22,202 nt of DNA from a virus, in the IMG/VR virus record IMGVR_UViG_3300020192_000086, positions 1-22,202 of that record. One strand, given 5' to 3'. Within the stretch, counting starts at the first letter, position 1; each line of letters opens with the position of its first letter. Shown in pieces: positions 7,542 to 13,956 of the stretch. Made by a program: the position numbers and the translations under genes. Below the pieces are notes generated by a model, which saw only the letters and a list, made by a program, of their open reading frames with translations, had not been told where the DNA came from and ran no database searches.

Positions 7542-10102
7542 TATACACCACCTTCACCTAGAGCTAAACCGTTAGCAACTTGTCTAGATACCGCTCTGCC
7601 GATTTCATTTTCATCTATCTGTATTATACTTGTGACCTCGATCATCTGTCCACCAGAAGATCCACCATTTGATTGATTAAATAGTTGAGTTTGTTGTTGT
7701 CGGTTTAAAATCATTTCACCAGAATTTACTCTAGCTAAAACTTTATCGCCGCTAAAGCTTCCACCGCCAACGATACCACCGTCTTGAAAACCCTGAATCG
7801 CTGAAGCAAGAACCGTTGCAGTACCAATCGCCGCAGCAATGTTTACACCTGCCGTTAGTTTTGCAGCCGCAGCCGCCCTGATTGACTGTGTCGGAGTTGG
7901 ATCTAATAATGGCGCAACTTGCATAGGAATTAATCCTAACGCTGTACCACGGGCCAATGCTATTTGAGCTAGAGCCGCAGCTTTTTGAATAATGAATTGT
8001 TCTTTAGATCCGCTTTTAGCTAACGCAGATGCCAACCCAAACCCGGCACCAACAATATCATTTCTTTGTTTAGCTAATGTTCTTTCAATATCAAGAGACG
8101 CGTTGTTTGATTTCTTGAGATCATCTATTTTCCTAGCGTTTTCTTTCTTTTGATTATCAATCTTTGTTTTAGCATGTTCGTCAAAAAGAAATAGCTCTGC
8201 GGTAAGAAACGCCTTTTGGTCTTCTAGTTCTTTTGCAAGTTTTTCTGCTTTTAGTTGTAACTCTACCTCTTCTCTAGCGGCGTCTAACTCATCGCTGGCT
8301 AAAAACGCGGCTCGCTGTTGTTCTAATTTTAATTCATTTTCTTGTTCACCAAAGTTTTTAAGGGTTTCAAGCCTTTTTTGTTGGTCGGTCTTTAGGTCTT
8401 CTGCACGTTGTTCTGCAAGTCGGCGTTCGGAAGTGTCCCCAGTTTGCCCTGCGCCCCCCGGACTGCCTAATCGTTGTTCGGCACGTTGCCCATCGACTCC
8501 GCCGGAAGATTGTATTAGCCGTTCTAGACGTAGCTCTTCTTCTTTCTTTTTAATAACATCTTTAAGTATTTTATCTTTTGCTTCTAATCGCTCAAGTTCG
8601 GAATCTAATCCAGGGATCGAAATTCCTAATAATGTTGTTGTTGCACTTGCTAGTCGCAATACACTAAGCGTAACCGTATCCCAGTTTCTAATTAGAACAA
8701 CCACTATAGCAGTTAATGCGGCAATAGCAGCAATCGCGATAGTCACTGGTAAATTTATAGCTGCCCACATAGTAACTGCGACGGCTCGAACCCCAACCAT
8801 AGCTGCCTGCATCAAGGTAAGTCCGCTTAACATAAGTAGAACATTAGCATTAAACGCAATAAACGCAACAGTCGATATGGCTGCAAAGGTAATAATAATA
8901 TCTAAATTTTCGGTTATTACATCAATTAGTTTTGTTAATCCTGATATAGAGGCGTTGATTGCCGGTACAACTCCACCAACTATAGCATTTGTAAGTACGA
9001 TCCAACTGTTTGATAGCGTGGTTAAATTACTATCCAGGGTAGCAAATGCTGCCTCAGATTCTTCGATTAATGATGTGTTTTCTTTGTAAGCTTTAGATGA
9101 TAAATTTAATGCTTCTGTTAATAAATCAGTTCTGTCAATCAAAGGGCCTAATGTTTTAGTAACCCGTAGATCGTTAAATCCTAATTCGGCTAGAGACGTT
9201 GATAAGTTTTTACCACCATCCGCGCTCTTCTTAAGACCCTCTACTAATTTAAGAAAGAATTGATCGGGTTTAGTTTCAAATAAGGTTGTGAACTCTTCAT
9301 TGTTAAGTCCCAATACTGAAGTAAACTTTTCTAATGAGCTGCCGCCTTTGCCGATGGCAATCTCAACTAAAGAAAATACCTTTTGAATTGTTGAACCACC
9401 GACCTGCGCCTCGGTTCCTAATGCGGACATAGCTGTAGATAGACCTAGCACTTGTTCTGCGGTTATTCCAAACCGGGCTCCGCCCTTAGCAACTTCGTTA
9501 GAAACTGTTAATATTTGGCTTTCAGTTGCAGCAAAGTTGTTACCAAGAGAAACTATAGACGACCCAAGCCTGTCTATATTTTGTACAGACTCTCCAGTTA
9601 CGTTTATGATCCTGGCAAAAGCAATCGCGCCTTGTTCACCTATAATATCAGTTGCAGAAGCAAGCCGGGCCATTGTCTCTGTAAATTTTAATATGTTGTC
9701 TGTACCCTTAACGCCCAATTGCGCTGCGGTTTGCGCCATGCCAGCTAGCTCAGTAGATGCAACCGGGATTCGTTTAGATAGGGCCTCTAAGTCTTGACCA
9801 AGTTTAACTAGCGCGTCTCCAGATAATCCGGTAGTCTTACCGACACCAACTAGTGCAGTTTCAAACGCTCGTAAGTTAGTTACGGAATTACTTATGCCGT
9901 TAATCAGGCCGCTGAAGGCTCTAAATACAATAGTGGCCCCAAGGTTTCCAATAAAGGAATTGAACGCACCTTGTGTATTTTTAACGATTAACTGTAGGCC
10001 ATCTAGCTTCTGACCTGCACGTTTTGCCCCAGCACCAAACTCATTCAACCCTTGGGTTGCTGCGCTAGATACCAGGCGTATGTTAATATTAATGTCACTC
10101 AT
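7541..10102 (-). CDS. Tail tape measure protein
   Basis: Encodes 853 residues. The ATG (10102) overlaps the TAA of the chaperone extension by one base. Residues about 75-380 show the phage tape measure core (TGLSGDALVKLGQDLEALSK, TELAGMAQTAAQLGV, GITAEQVLGLSTAMSALG). A long hydrophobic stretch (about 401-473) could form membrane-spanning segments used in DNA delivery. Residues about 505-690 are Glu/Lys/Gln-rich coiled coil (KKKEEELRLERL, EDQKAFLTAELF). The end contains FQDGGIVGGGSFSGDKVLA and NSGEMILNRQQQ, a typical C-terminal tape measure signature. It sets tail length and threads through the tube. At the usual ~0.15 nm per residue, 853 residues would predict a tail near 130 nm. The size and the absence of sheath genes argue for a siphovirus. 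Confidence 0.93.
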   Translation of the reverse strand: MSDININIRLVSSAATQGLNEFGAGAKRAGQKLDGLQLIVKNTQGAFNSFIGNLGATIVFRAFSGLINGISNSVTNLRAFETALVGVGKTTGLSGDALVKLGQDLEALSKRIPVASTELAGMAQTAAQLGVKGTDNILKFTETMARLASATDIIGEQGAIAFARIINVTGESVQNIDRLGSSIVSLGNNFAATESQILTVSNEVAKGGARFGITAEQVLGLSTAMSALGTEAQVGGSTIQKVFSLVEIAIGKGGSSLEKFTSVLGLNNEEFTTLFETKPDQFFLKLVEGLKKSADGGKNLSTSLAELGFNDLRVTKTLGPLIDRTDLLTEALNLSSKAYKENTSLIEESEAAFATLDSNLTTLSNSWIVLTNAIVGGVVPAINASISGLTKLIDVITENLDIIITFAAISTVAFIAFNANVLLMLSGLTLMQAAMVGVRAVAVTMWAAINLPVTIAIAAIAALTAIVVVLIRNWDTVTLSVLRLASATTTLLGISIPGLDSELERLEAKDKILKDVIKKKEEELRLERLIQSSGGVDGQRAEQRLGSPGGAGQTGDTSERRLAEQRAEDLKTDQQKRLETLKNFGEQENELKLEQQRAAFLASDELDAAREEVELQLKAEKLAKELEDQKAFLTAELFLFDEHAKTKIDNQKKENARKIDDLKKSNNASLDIERTLAKQRNDIVGAGFGLASALAKSGSKEQFIIQKAAALAQIALARGTALGLIPMQVAPLLDPTPTQSIRAAAAAKLTAGVNIAAAIGTATVLASAIQGFQDGGIVGGGSFSGDKVLARVNSGEMILNRQQQTQLFNQSNGGSSGGQMIEVTSIIQIDENEIGRAVSRQVANGLALGEGGV

Positions 10103-10563
10103 TATTTTTTGTTCCTGTTTTGTTTAGATTCTCGTATTGCTTCTGCATGAGCCTTTTGTTCGGCCTCGAATTTAAGTTCGTCCATGATGCTGAAATATTC
10201 GATGACTTTATTCGGTTGTTCGCTATAACCACCAGAAAACGGTAGAGCATTATGCTTATCCCACGCCTGGAATATGGTATAAATAAACCCCGAATTGGGG
10301 TGCTTATACGACTTAATATCATTTTCAAATCTAATATTAAGCCCGATAATTGATCTACTGCCCATAGCCTTTCGCATTTCAGCTAACTGTTGATCAGTAA
10401 AGCCGCGCTTTAATAGCCTTGGGTCTATTCCATTATTTTTAGAAAAGGATAAATACTCGCCCACGAGCAGGGCACGTTCGTATTCTGTTACGCTAGATAT
10501 GCGTAAGATTTTGGCAATAATAAACTCCCACAATTTATTAACCGGGATGTGAGAGTCTTCTAC
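10102..10563 (-). CDS. Tail assembly chaperone, -1 frameshift extension (gpT-like half of gpGT)
   Basis: This frame has no convincing start of its own. It is open from the slippery heptamer of the preceding gene, in the -1 frame. A -1 slip at 10563 would add 153 residues (VEDSHIPVNKLWEFIIAKIL...) to the 135-residue upstream protein, giving a product of 288. The only candidate independent start near the beginning is a TTG at 10533, which lies in the downstream stem and has no ribosome binding site. Residues like NALPFSGGYSEQPNKVIEYF and the charged helical end (FEAEQKAHAEAIRESKQ) match what I know of downstream tail chaperone halves. The long form is expected in small amounts and guides tail tube polymerisation around the tape measure protein, encoded next. 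Confidence 0.8.
   Translation of the reverse strand, partial: VEDSHIPVNKLWEFIIAKILRISSVTEYERALLVGEYLSFSKNNGIDPRLLKRGFTDQQLAEMRKAMGSRSIIGLNIRFENDIKSYKHPNSGFIYTIFQAWDKHNALPFSGGYSEQPNKVIEYFSIMDELKFEAEQKAHAEAIRESKQNRNKK
10524..10556 (-). promoter_or_regulatory. Frameshift-stimulating stem-loop
   Basis: On the minus strand ACTCTCACA (10556-10548) pairs with TGTGGGAGT (10532-10524): nine consecutive base pairs with one G-U wobble, around a 15-base loop. It begins six bases after the slippery heptamer, a normal distance for a -1 frameshift stimulator. It is coding in the -1 frame and has no U-tract, so it does not look like a terminator. Confidence 0.7.
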
Positions 10564-10967
10564 TTTTTTTCTGTGACTTCTCCGGATTCTACATAAGATA
10601 CCCCGTCAAGAGGTTGACCTGTTTCGGGATGTAGAAATTGATCAGGTATTCCATTTAAAAGAGAAACGCATACCAGATTGATTTTAGTTCCAACCGGAGA
10701 GTTTAATAACATATCCACGGTTTTATCGTCTAGTTGGTTGTTTTTCGTTTTAAGTTTAAAGTCTTTACCATCTCGGGACTTTAGTCCTTTGATATCTTTA
10801 ATGGCGTATCTCATTGCTAAGATCGCACCCTCAAGAGCTTCTCTATTCAAGAAGAGGTTTTGAATTTCATTCTTTTGTTTGTAAGTCAGGGGGCTAACGC
10901 TAACCGTCAACCCCTCAACATTTACTTCTATTATATCGTCCGTACTATAAACGGTAAAATTTTGCAT
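10560..10967 (-). CDS. Tail assembly chaperone (gpG-like)
   Basis: Encodes 135 residues. ATG at 10967 with GGAGA six bases upstream. The protein starts MQNFTVYSTDDIIEVNVEGL with a short beta-rich N-terminus (1-30), followed by a helical middle (YKQKNEIQNLF, LEGAILAMRYAIKDIKG) and a polar C-terminus ending VTEKK at the slippery sequence. Position between tail tube and tape measure, size, and the -1 frameshift at the end match the gpG type of tail assembly chaperone first described in lambda. It acts in the cytoplasm during tail assembly and is not expected in the mature virion. Most ribosomes should stop at TAG (10562-10560), making this short form. Confidence 0.85.
   Translation of the reverse strand: MQNFTVYSTDDIIEVNVEGLTVSVSPLTYKQKNEIQNLFLNREALEGAILAMRYAIKDIKGLKSRDGKDFKLKTKNNQLDDKTVDMLLNSPVGTKINLVCVSLLNGIPDQFLHPETGQPLDGVSYVESGEVTEKK
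10563..10583 (-). promoter_or_regulatory. Programmed -1 frameshift site (A AAA AAG with upstream SD-like element)
   Basis: The last codons of the upstream chaperone gene read GAA AAA AAG TAG, so A AAA AAG (10569-10563) is in the correct register for a -1 slip, with the zero-frame stop immediately after it. This is the same heptamer used by E. coli dnaX. A Shine-Dalgarno-like GGAG (10583-10580) lies 10 bases upstream of the heptamer, comparable with the dnaX stimulator. Together with the stem-loop at 10524-10556 all three known elements of this signal are present. Confidence 0.8.
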
Positions 10968-10989
10968 AACTTTTCTCCCTATTTTTAAG

Positions 10990-12183
10990 TTAGCTTGCAG
11001 TAATATAAAGCTCTTCTTCGGTACCAGCCGCTCCGCGACCGGCAGTAAAGCCTAGCTCTTCCTGCAATAATCCATCTTGATCCGCTTCTGTAGCTTCTGT
11101 GATAATACAGTTGGGTAGATAAAACGCTACCACTTGACCATATTGACCAGCAACTCCAGACGGAACATACGCAGAACCAAACAAACTAAATTCAACATTG
11201 TTTCTGAATCTGTTTGATTGCGCAACGCTATCGTCCTGCTTATACGGATTAAAACTTCCGGTTACAGTTCTTTCTGTAGGCCGACTTGAAATCCTGCCAT
11301 TAGAAGAACAAGTTGAAGTAACAAACCCTAAAGTATTCTCTAATGAGAATGATAGTTCGTTAACCGCGACCTGTACGCCATCTTGGAATACGCAAGCGTT
11401 TAGAATGATAGGTGGCTGTGCAGTATCAAAGCTTGGGGTAAATGGGTTAGCAGTTAAGCTATGGTCCCAATCGAGACCTTCCATACCAAAGTTGAAACTA
11501 GCAAGCTGCCCGGTGGTAAAATTCTCTAGTGATAGACTAGTAACTTTAACTCCAGTACCGCGTTCTAATCTTGCATTCTCAATATACTTAGATATTGATA
11601 GGCTTGGGTGACCACTATCCGCAGTTACATAAGTAGTAATCGCAGCGATTATCGTACTGTTTGTAAATGCAATCGCAGCGGGCACAAGTATATCAATGTA
11701 TACGTTGGCAGCTATATCACCTTTTGCAACAACCGGAGATGTATGATATGCTCCAGTGGTCTTGATAGTAACGATATCACCGATATTATATTTTGCAGCG
11801 GCGGCATTAGGTAGATACGCACGAGTAGTGGTATGTGTTCCACTGCTATCAGTTGCATCTATAGTAGTAGCCGTCACTTGACGCCTAAGACCCATAGCCG
11901 ATCTCATTAACTTATCATATTCTGGTGCAGTACCTTCGATACTATGTGCTCGCATTTCTACGGGCATAGAGCCTGATACGCTCCTTGTTCCAGTAAGTGG
12001 CGTTGATTTACCGATAGATCCGTTAAGAATGTTACGTTCCAATGTTTCTTTAGCTGGTGTCAGTTCAAACCCATCCGATAGGGTCTGTACATAACTGCCC
12101 GCACTACTTGGTGCAACGTATATTCCTTCTGTTACTTCGATCTCAACCGCTACTACTGTATTATTTTTAACAGCAATTGCCAT
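10990..12183 (-). CDS. Major tail tube protein
   Basis: Encodes 397 residues. ATG at 12183 with AGGAG six bases upstream. The N-terminus (MAIAVKNNTVVAVEIEVTEGIYVAP) and the statement-like blocks FELTPAKETLERN and SVSGSMPVEMRAH are typical of phage tail tube proteins. Residues about 105-190 look like an inserted small beta barrel (KYNIGDIVTIKTTGAYHTSP). The later part includes LSLENFTTGQLASFNFGMEG, FSLENTLGF and RTVTGSFNPY, the usual beta-sandwich strands and long hairpin. The protein is longer than simple tube proteins such as lambda gpV because of the insertion and C-terminal extension, which may project from the tube. It polymerises as rings into the tail tube. The neighbours (tail terminator upstream, chaperones downstream) give the canonical order. 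Confidence 0.82.
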   Translation of the reverse strand: MAIAVKNNTVVAVEIEVTEGIYVAPSSAGSYVQTLSDGFELTPAKETLERNILNGSIGKSTPLTGTRSVSGSMPVEMRAHSIEGTAPEYDKLMRSAMGLRRQVTATTIDATDSSGTHTTTRAYLPNAAAAKYNIGDIVTIKTTGAYHTSPVVAKGDIAANVYIDILVPAAIAFTNSTIIAAITTYVTADSGHPSLSISKYIENARLERGTGVKVTSLSLENFTTGQLASFNFGMEGLDWDHSLTANPFTPSFDTAQPPIILNACVFQDGVQVAVNELSFSLENTLGFVTSTCSSNGRISSRPTERTVTGSFNPYKQDDSVAQSNRFRNNVEFSLFGSAYVPSGVAGQYGQVVAFYLPNCIITEATEADQDGLLQEELGFTAGRGAAGTEEELYITAS

Positions 12184-12196
12184 ATTGAACTCCTTT

Positions 12197-12649
12197 TTAA
12201 ATTAAACTAAATCTGTATGTTATATCCATAGTAGCCCTCTGAACTGCTACCTTTTCCTCAACCAAAAATTCCGGCTCTGATACCACAAGATTGGTTATAT
12301 TAAGAACCGTTCCAGGAAGTCCGCCTCGCGTATTTACTAATCGCTTGTAGATATCCAGCACGTTTTCTCTATTGTCATAAGCCCTTTCGATTTTCTCTGC
12401 ATCGTCTAGGCTTGATTCATAATATCCCTTAGTCAGTACAACTTCAAAGGTTTGTGTTATATGTACGTTTTTCGTTACTCCTGGAACTTCAGCACCGAAC
12501 AGGGCTCTTACTCCATAACGATTGTTATTTGATCTAAAGTTATTCTTTTCTACATTTTCTAAATAAGGTAATGCTGAATATGTGGCACCAAGCTCTGCAA
12601 CTATTTCGGCAGTTATACTGTCCCTAATGTCGCGCATCATGTCGATCAT
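12197..12649 (-). CDS. Probable tail terminator / tail completion protein
   Basis: Encodes 150 residues from the ATG at 12649, which forms an ATGA overlap with the stop of the previous gene and has GGTGG five bases upstream. A GTG at 12658 would add three residues but has no clear ribosome binding site. The N-terminus is helical (MIDMMRDIRDSITAEIVAEL). The middle and end are beta strands, including THITQTFEVVLTKGY-like spacing (HITQTFEVVLTKGY) and a final VQRATMDITYRFSL strand. The size and alpha/beta layout fit the proteins that cap the tail tube and join it to the head. Its position immediately upstream of the tail tube gene supports this. The exact family is not certain. Confidence 0.6.
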   Translation of the reverse strand: MIDMMRDIRDSITAEIVAELGATYSALPYLENVEKNNFRSNNNRYGVRALFGAEVPGVTKNVHITQTFEVVLTKGYYESSLDDAEKIERAYDNRENVLDIYKRLVNTRGGLPGTVLNITNLVVSEPEFLVEEKVAVQRATMDITYRFSLI

Positions 12650-13476
12650 CGCAGCCACCGATTGTTCTTAAATTTAACTAGCTCCTCGGAGGCATCTTTA
12701 ACGCCATCATTATTAGAATCTAGTGAAAGTCTTGCCAGCTTAAAAGCCTCTTCAAACTTGTCCTGATACTCTCTATATTTGGCCCACCAAGTATCTTCCT
12801 GGGAATCAGACAAGATAAAGAATATCTTAGAAAGAGTGAGCATCACTGCGGCCTGTTTAATTTCAAATAAGTCGAATAGATCCCATTGGGTCATGTTTAC
12901 ATACTTACCAGAGTTGTCGAACTTAATGTATTGTAAGTTCCTAAGCTTCTGAATAATTGTATTTCGAGCGGCTACATGATGAACCATATGGTCAGTCTCA
13001 CCCTGTGGTAAAAGAGACGCATTGTCAATCTCGAAGAACTCTTGTTTAAGAGCGTTATCATCGGCGAATACTAAGTTAATTCCCCTGACAGTAGATGCCG
13101 TTTGGTCTACATTGGGTTTAATTCTAATGTAAAATGCAGCTATCGAATTGATAGTGCTTATAGCCATATTAGCTCTGTCCCAGTACATAAAGCCGCTTCT
13201 GGTAAGACCTAGAGTCTCGTCTGTGACTGACCTTGCGACCCAGGCAGTGCCGTTCCAATACTCCATAACGATAGAATTGGCGTTGGTATTGGCGGTTACA
13301 AGCTTAATATATGTAGAACTAAATGGCTTACTAAAGCCCAGGTATAAATAGTCTTCTGCGGCGATTAGCTCTACGCTAAAGTTATCGCGTATGTAGTCCG
13401 CAGCGGCGTTTGAATGGTCTACAAAAACACCATTATCATCATGCAATACGGTTAATTTAGAAATTGGATCTATCAT
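12646..13476 (-). CDS. Putative head-tail connector/adaptor with EF-hand-like loop
   Basis: Encodes 276 residues. The ATG at 13476 overlaps the upstream TGA as ATGA. The N-terminal half (about 30-150) is beta-rich, with YLYLGFSKPFSSTYIKL and MEYWNGTAWVARSV, resembling a discoidin-type sandwich. The C-terminal half is helical (FDLFEIKQAAVMLTLSKIFF, WWAKYREYQDKFEEAFKLA) and ends in a DSNNDGVKDASE loop (253-264) with acidic or amide residues at positions 1, 3, 5, 9 and 12, like an EF-hand or dockerin calcium loop. Helical domains that end in such a loop occur in phage neck adaptor proteins as I know them. Placement just before the tail terminator favours a connector role. The fusion to a sandwich domain is unusual. 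Confidence 0.5.
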   Translation of the reverse strand: MIDPISKLTVLHDDNGVFVDHSNAAADYIRDNFSVELIAAEDYLYLGFSKPFSSTYIKLVTANTNANSIVMEYWNGTAWVARSVTDETLGLTRSGFMYWDRANMAISTINSIAAFYIRIKPNVDQTASTVRGINLVFADDNALKQEFFEIDNASLLPQGETDHMVHHVAARNTIIQKLRNLQYIKFDNSGKYVNMTQWDLFDLFEIKQAAVMLTLSKIFFILSDSQEDTWWAKYREYQDKFEEAFKLARLSLDSNNDGVKDASEELVKFKNNRWLR

Positions 13477-13712
13477 AATACCCCAGTTAAAAATTTAGCA
13501 ATTTCTGGAGCTGCGCTTTGAGCCCCCGCCCCTACTAATGCAGCTATTGCAATCCATAGTTTATTGATATGTCTCTTATTTAGTTGCATTTCGATTTCGT
13601 GATTATCGGATCGTTTAATATGGTGTCGTAAATCGGTTTCAATCTTAGCCAGGCTAACTCTCTGGTCCGCTTGATTTTCTAAAATGCGATCTATTTTGTT
13701 TTCCATATTCAT
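13473..13712 (-). CDS. XhlA-like small membrane protein (possible holin-associated)
   Basis: Encodes 79 residues. ATG at 13712 with AGGA six bases upstream; a second ATG two codons later is a less well placed alternative. The first ~48 residues are a charged, heptad-like amphipathic helix (KIDRILENQADQRVSLAKIE). They are followed by one transmembrane segment (about 51-75, LWIAIAALVGAGAQ...). A coiled coil plus a C-terminal membrane helix in ~80 residues is the layout of the hemolysin XhlA family found in phage lysis cassettes. No endolysin lies next to it, so a lysis role is not confirmed; it could also be a virion or membrane-anchoring protein. It overlaps the following connector gene by four bases. 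Confidence 0.6.
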   Translation of the reverse strand: MNMENKIDRILENQADQRVSLAKIETDLRHHIKRSDNHEIEMQLNKRHINKLWIAIAALVGAGAQSAAPEIAKFLTGVL

Positions 13713-13720
13713 AATAAATC

Positions 13721-13837
13721 CTAACCTTCAGAACTAATTGTTTTTAGTGCAAGTTGTAACGTCTGATGCTCCTGTAGAGTTAGCTTCATTTGTGCCACGG
13801 CTTGTGCAAGAATTTGTAACGCTTGTTCTTTTGTCAT
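13721..13837 (-). CDS. Microprotein, second MTKEQAL copy (38 aa)
   Basis: Encodes 38 residues starting MTKEQALQILAQAVAQMKL and ending SSEG. The ATG overlaps the stop of the previous microprotein as ATGA, with AGGGG five bases upstream. It looks like two short amphipathic helices. It shares the first seven residues, plus a later QE...ALK block, with the 39-residue protein encoded just upstream, so the two look like a diverged tandem duplication. Both have usable ribosome binding signals and keep open frames despite divergence, which argues for real translation. No known family is recognised. It precedes the XhlA-like gene by eight bases. Confidence 0.55.
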   Translation of the reverse strand: MTKEQALQILAQAVAQMKLTLQEHQTLQLALKTISSEG

Positions 13838-13956
13838 ATTGGCCCCTGTATGGTCGAAACTATTTTAATGGCTTCTTTTATTTTTTGTTTTTCTTGTACC
13901 GTCATATCTTTTGGATTCTTTTTTAGCAGCTCTAATGCCTGTTCTTTTGTCATATT
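13821..13956 (-). repeat. Direct repeat at the starts of the two microprotein genes
   Basis: The 20-base plus-strand segments at 13821-13840 (gcttgttcttttgtcatatt) and 13937-13956 (gcctgttcttttgtcatatt) differ at one base and are 116 bases apart. Each covers the start codon and first codons of one microprotein gene. This is the most conserved part of the duplication. Confidence 0.7.
13834..13953 (-). CDS. Microprotein, first MTKEQAL copy (39 aa)
   Basis: Encodes 39 residues starting MTKEQALELLKKNPKDMT and ending STIQGPI. The ATG lies one base after the TAA of the large upstream gene, with only a weak GGGTG ribosome binding signal, so it is probably translated by reinitiation. The composition is Lys/Glu-rich and helical, with a likely turn at NPKD. 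It is paralogous to the following 38-residue protein: identical MTKEQAL start, Leu10 and Met17 conserved, then QE and A-(I/L)-K two residues out of step. Function unknown; it could be a small virion cofactor or a regulator of the neighbouring membrane protein. Confidence 0.55.
   Translation of the reverse strand: MTKEQALELLKKNPKDMTVQEKQKIKEAIKIVSTIQGPI

Noticed and set aside
8433-9089. 218-codon open frame on the plus strand
   Set aside because: It is antisense to the tape measure gene, its product is Ser/Ile/Ala-rich low-complexity without motifs, and it has no supporting neighbours; it reflects codon bias of the real gene.
10095-10328. 77-codon minus-strand frame overlapping the chaperone extension
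   Set aside because: It is out of frame with the chaperone product, basic and without motif; the overlapped frame has family-like signatures.
10102-10533. Independent gene starting at TTG 10533
   Set aside because: There is no ribosome binding site, the TTG is in the frameshift stem, and the frame is open back to the slippery heptamer, so a frameshift extension explains it better.
11198-11814. Two plus-strand frames opposite the tail tube gene
   Set aside because: They are antisense shadows, with no promoter or ribosome binding evidence, and the tail tube frame is strongly supported.
12649-12658. GTG at 12658 as start of the tail terminator
   Set aside because: It would overlap the previous gene by 13 bases without a ribosome binding site, while the ATG at 12649 gives an ATGA overlap with GGTGG at a good distance.
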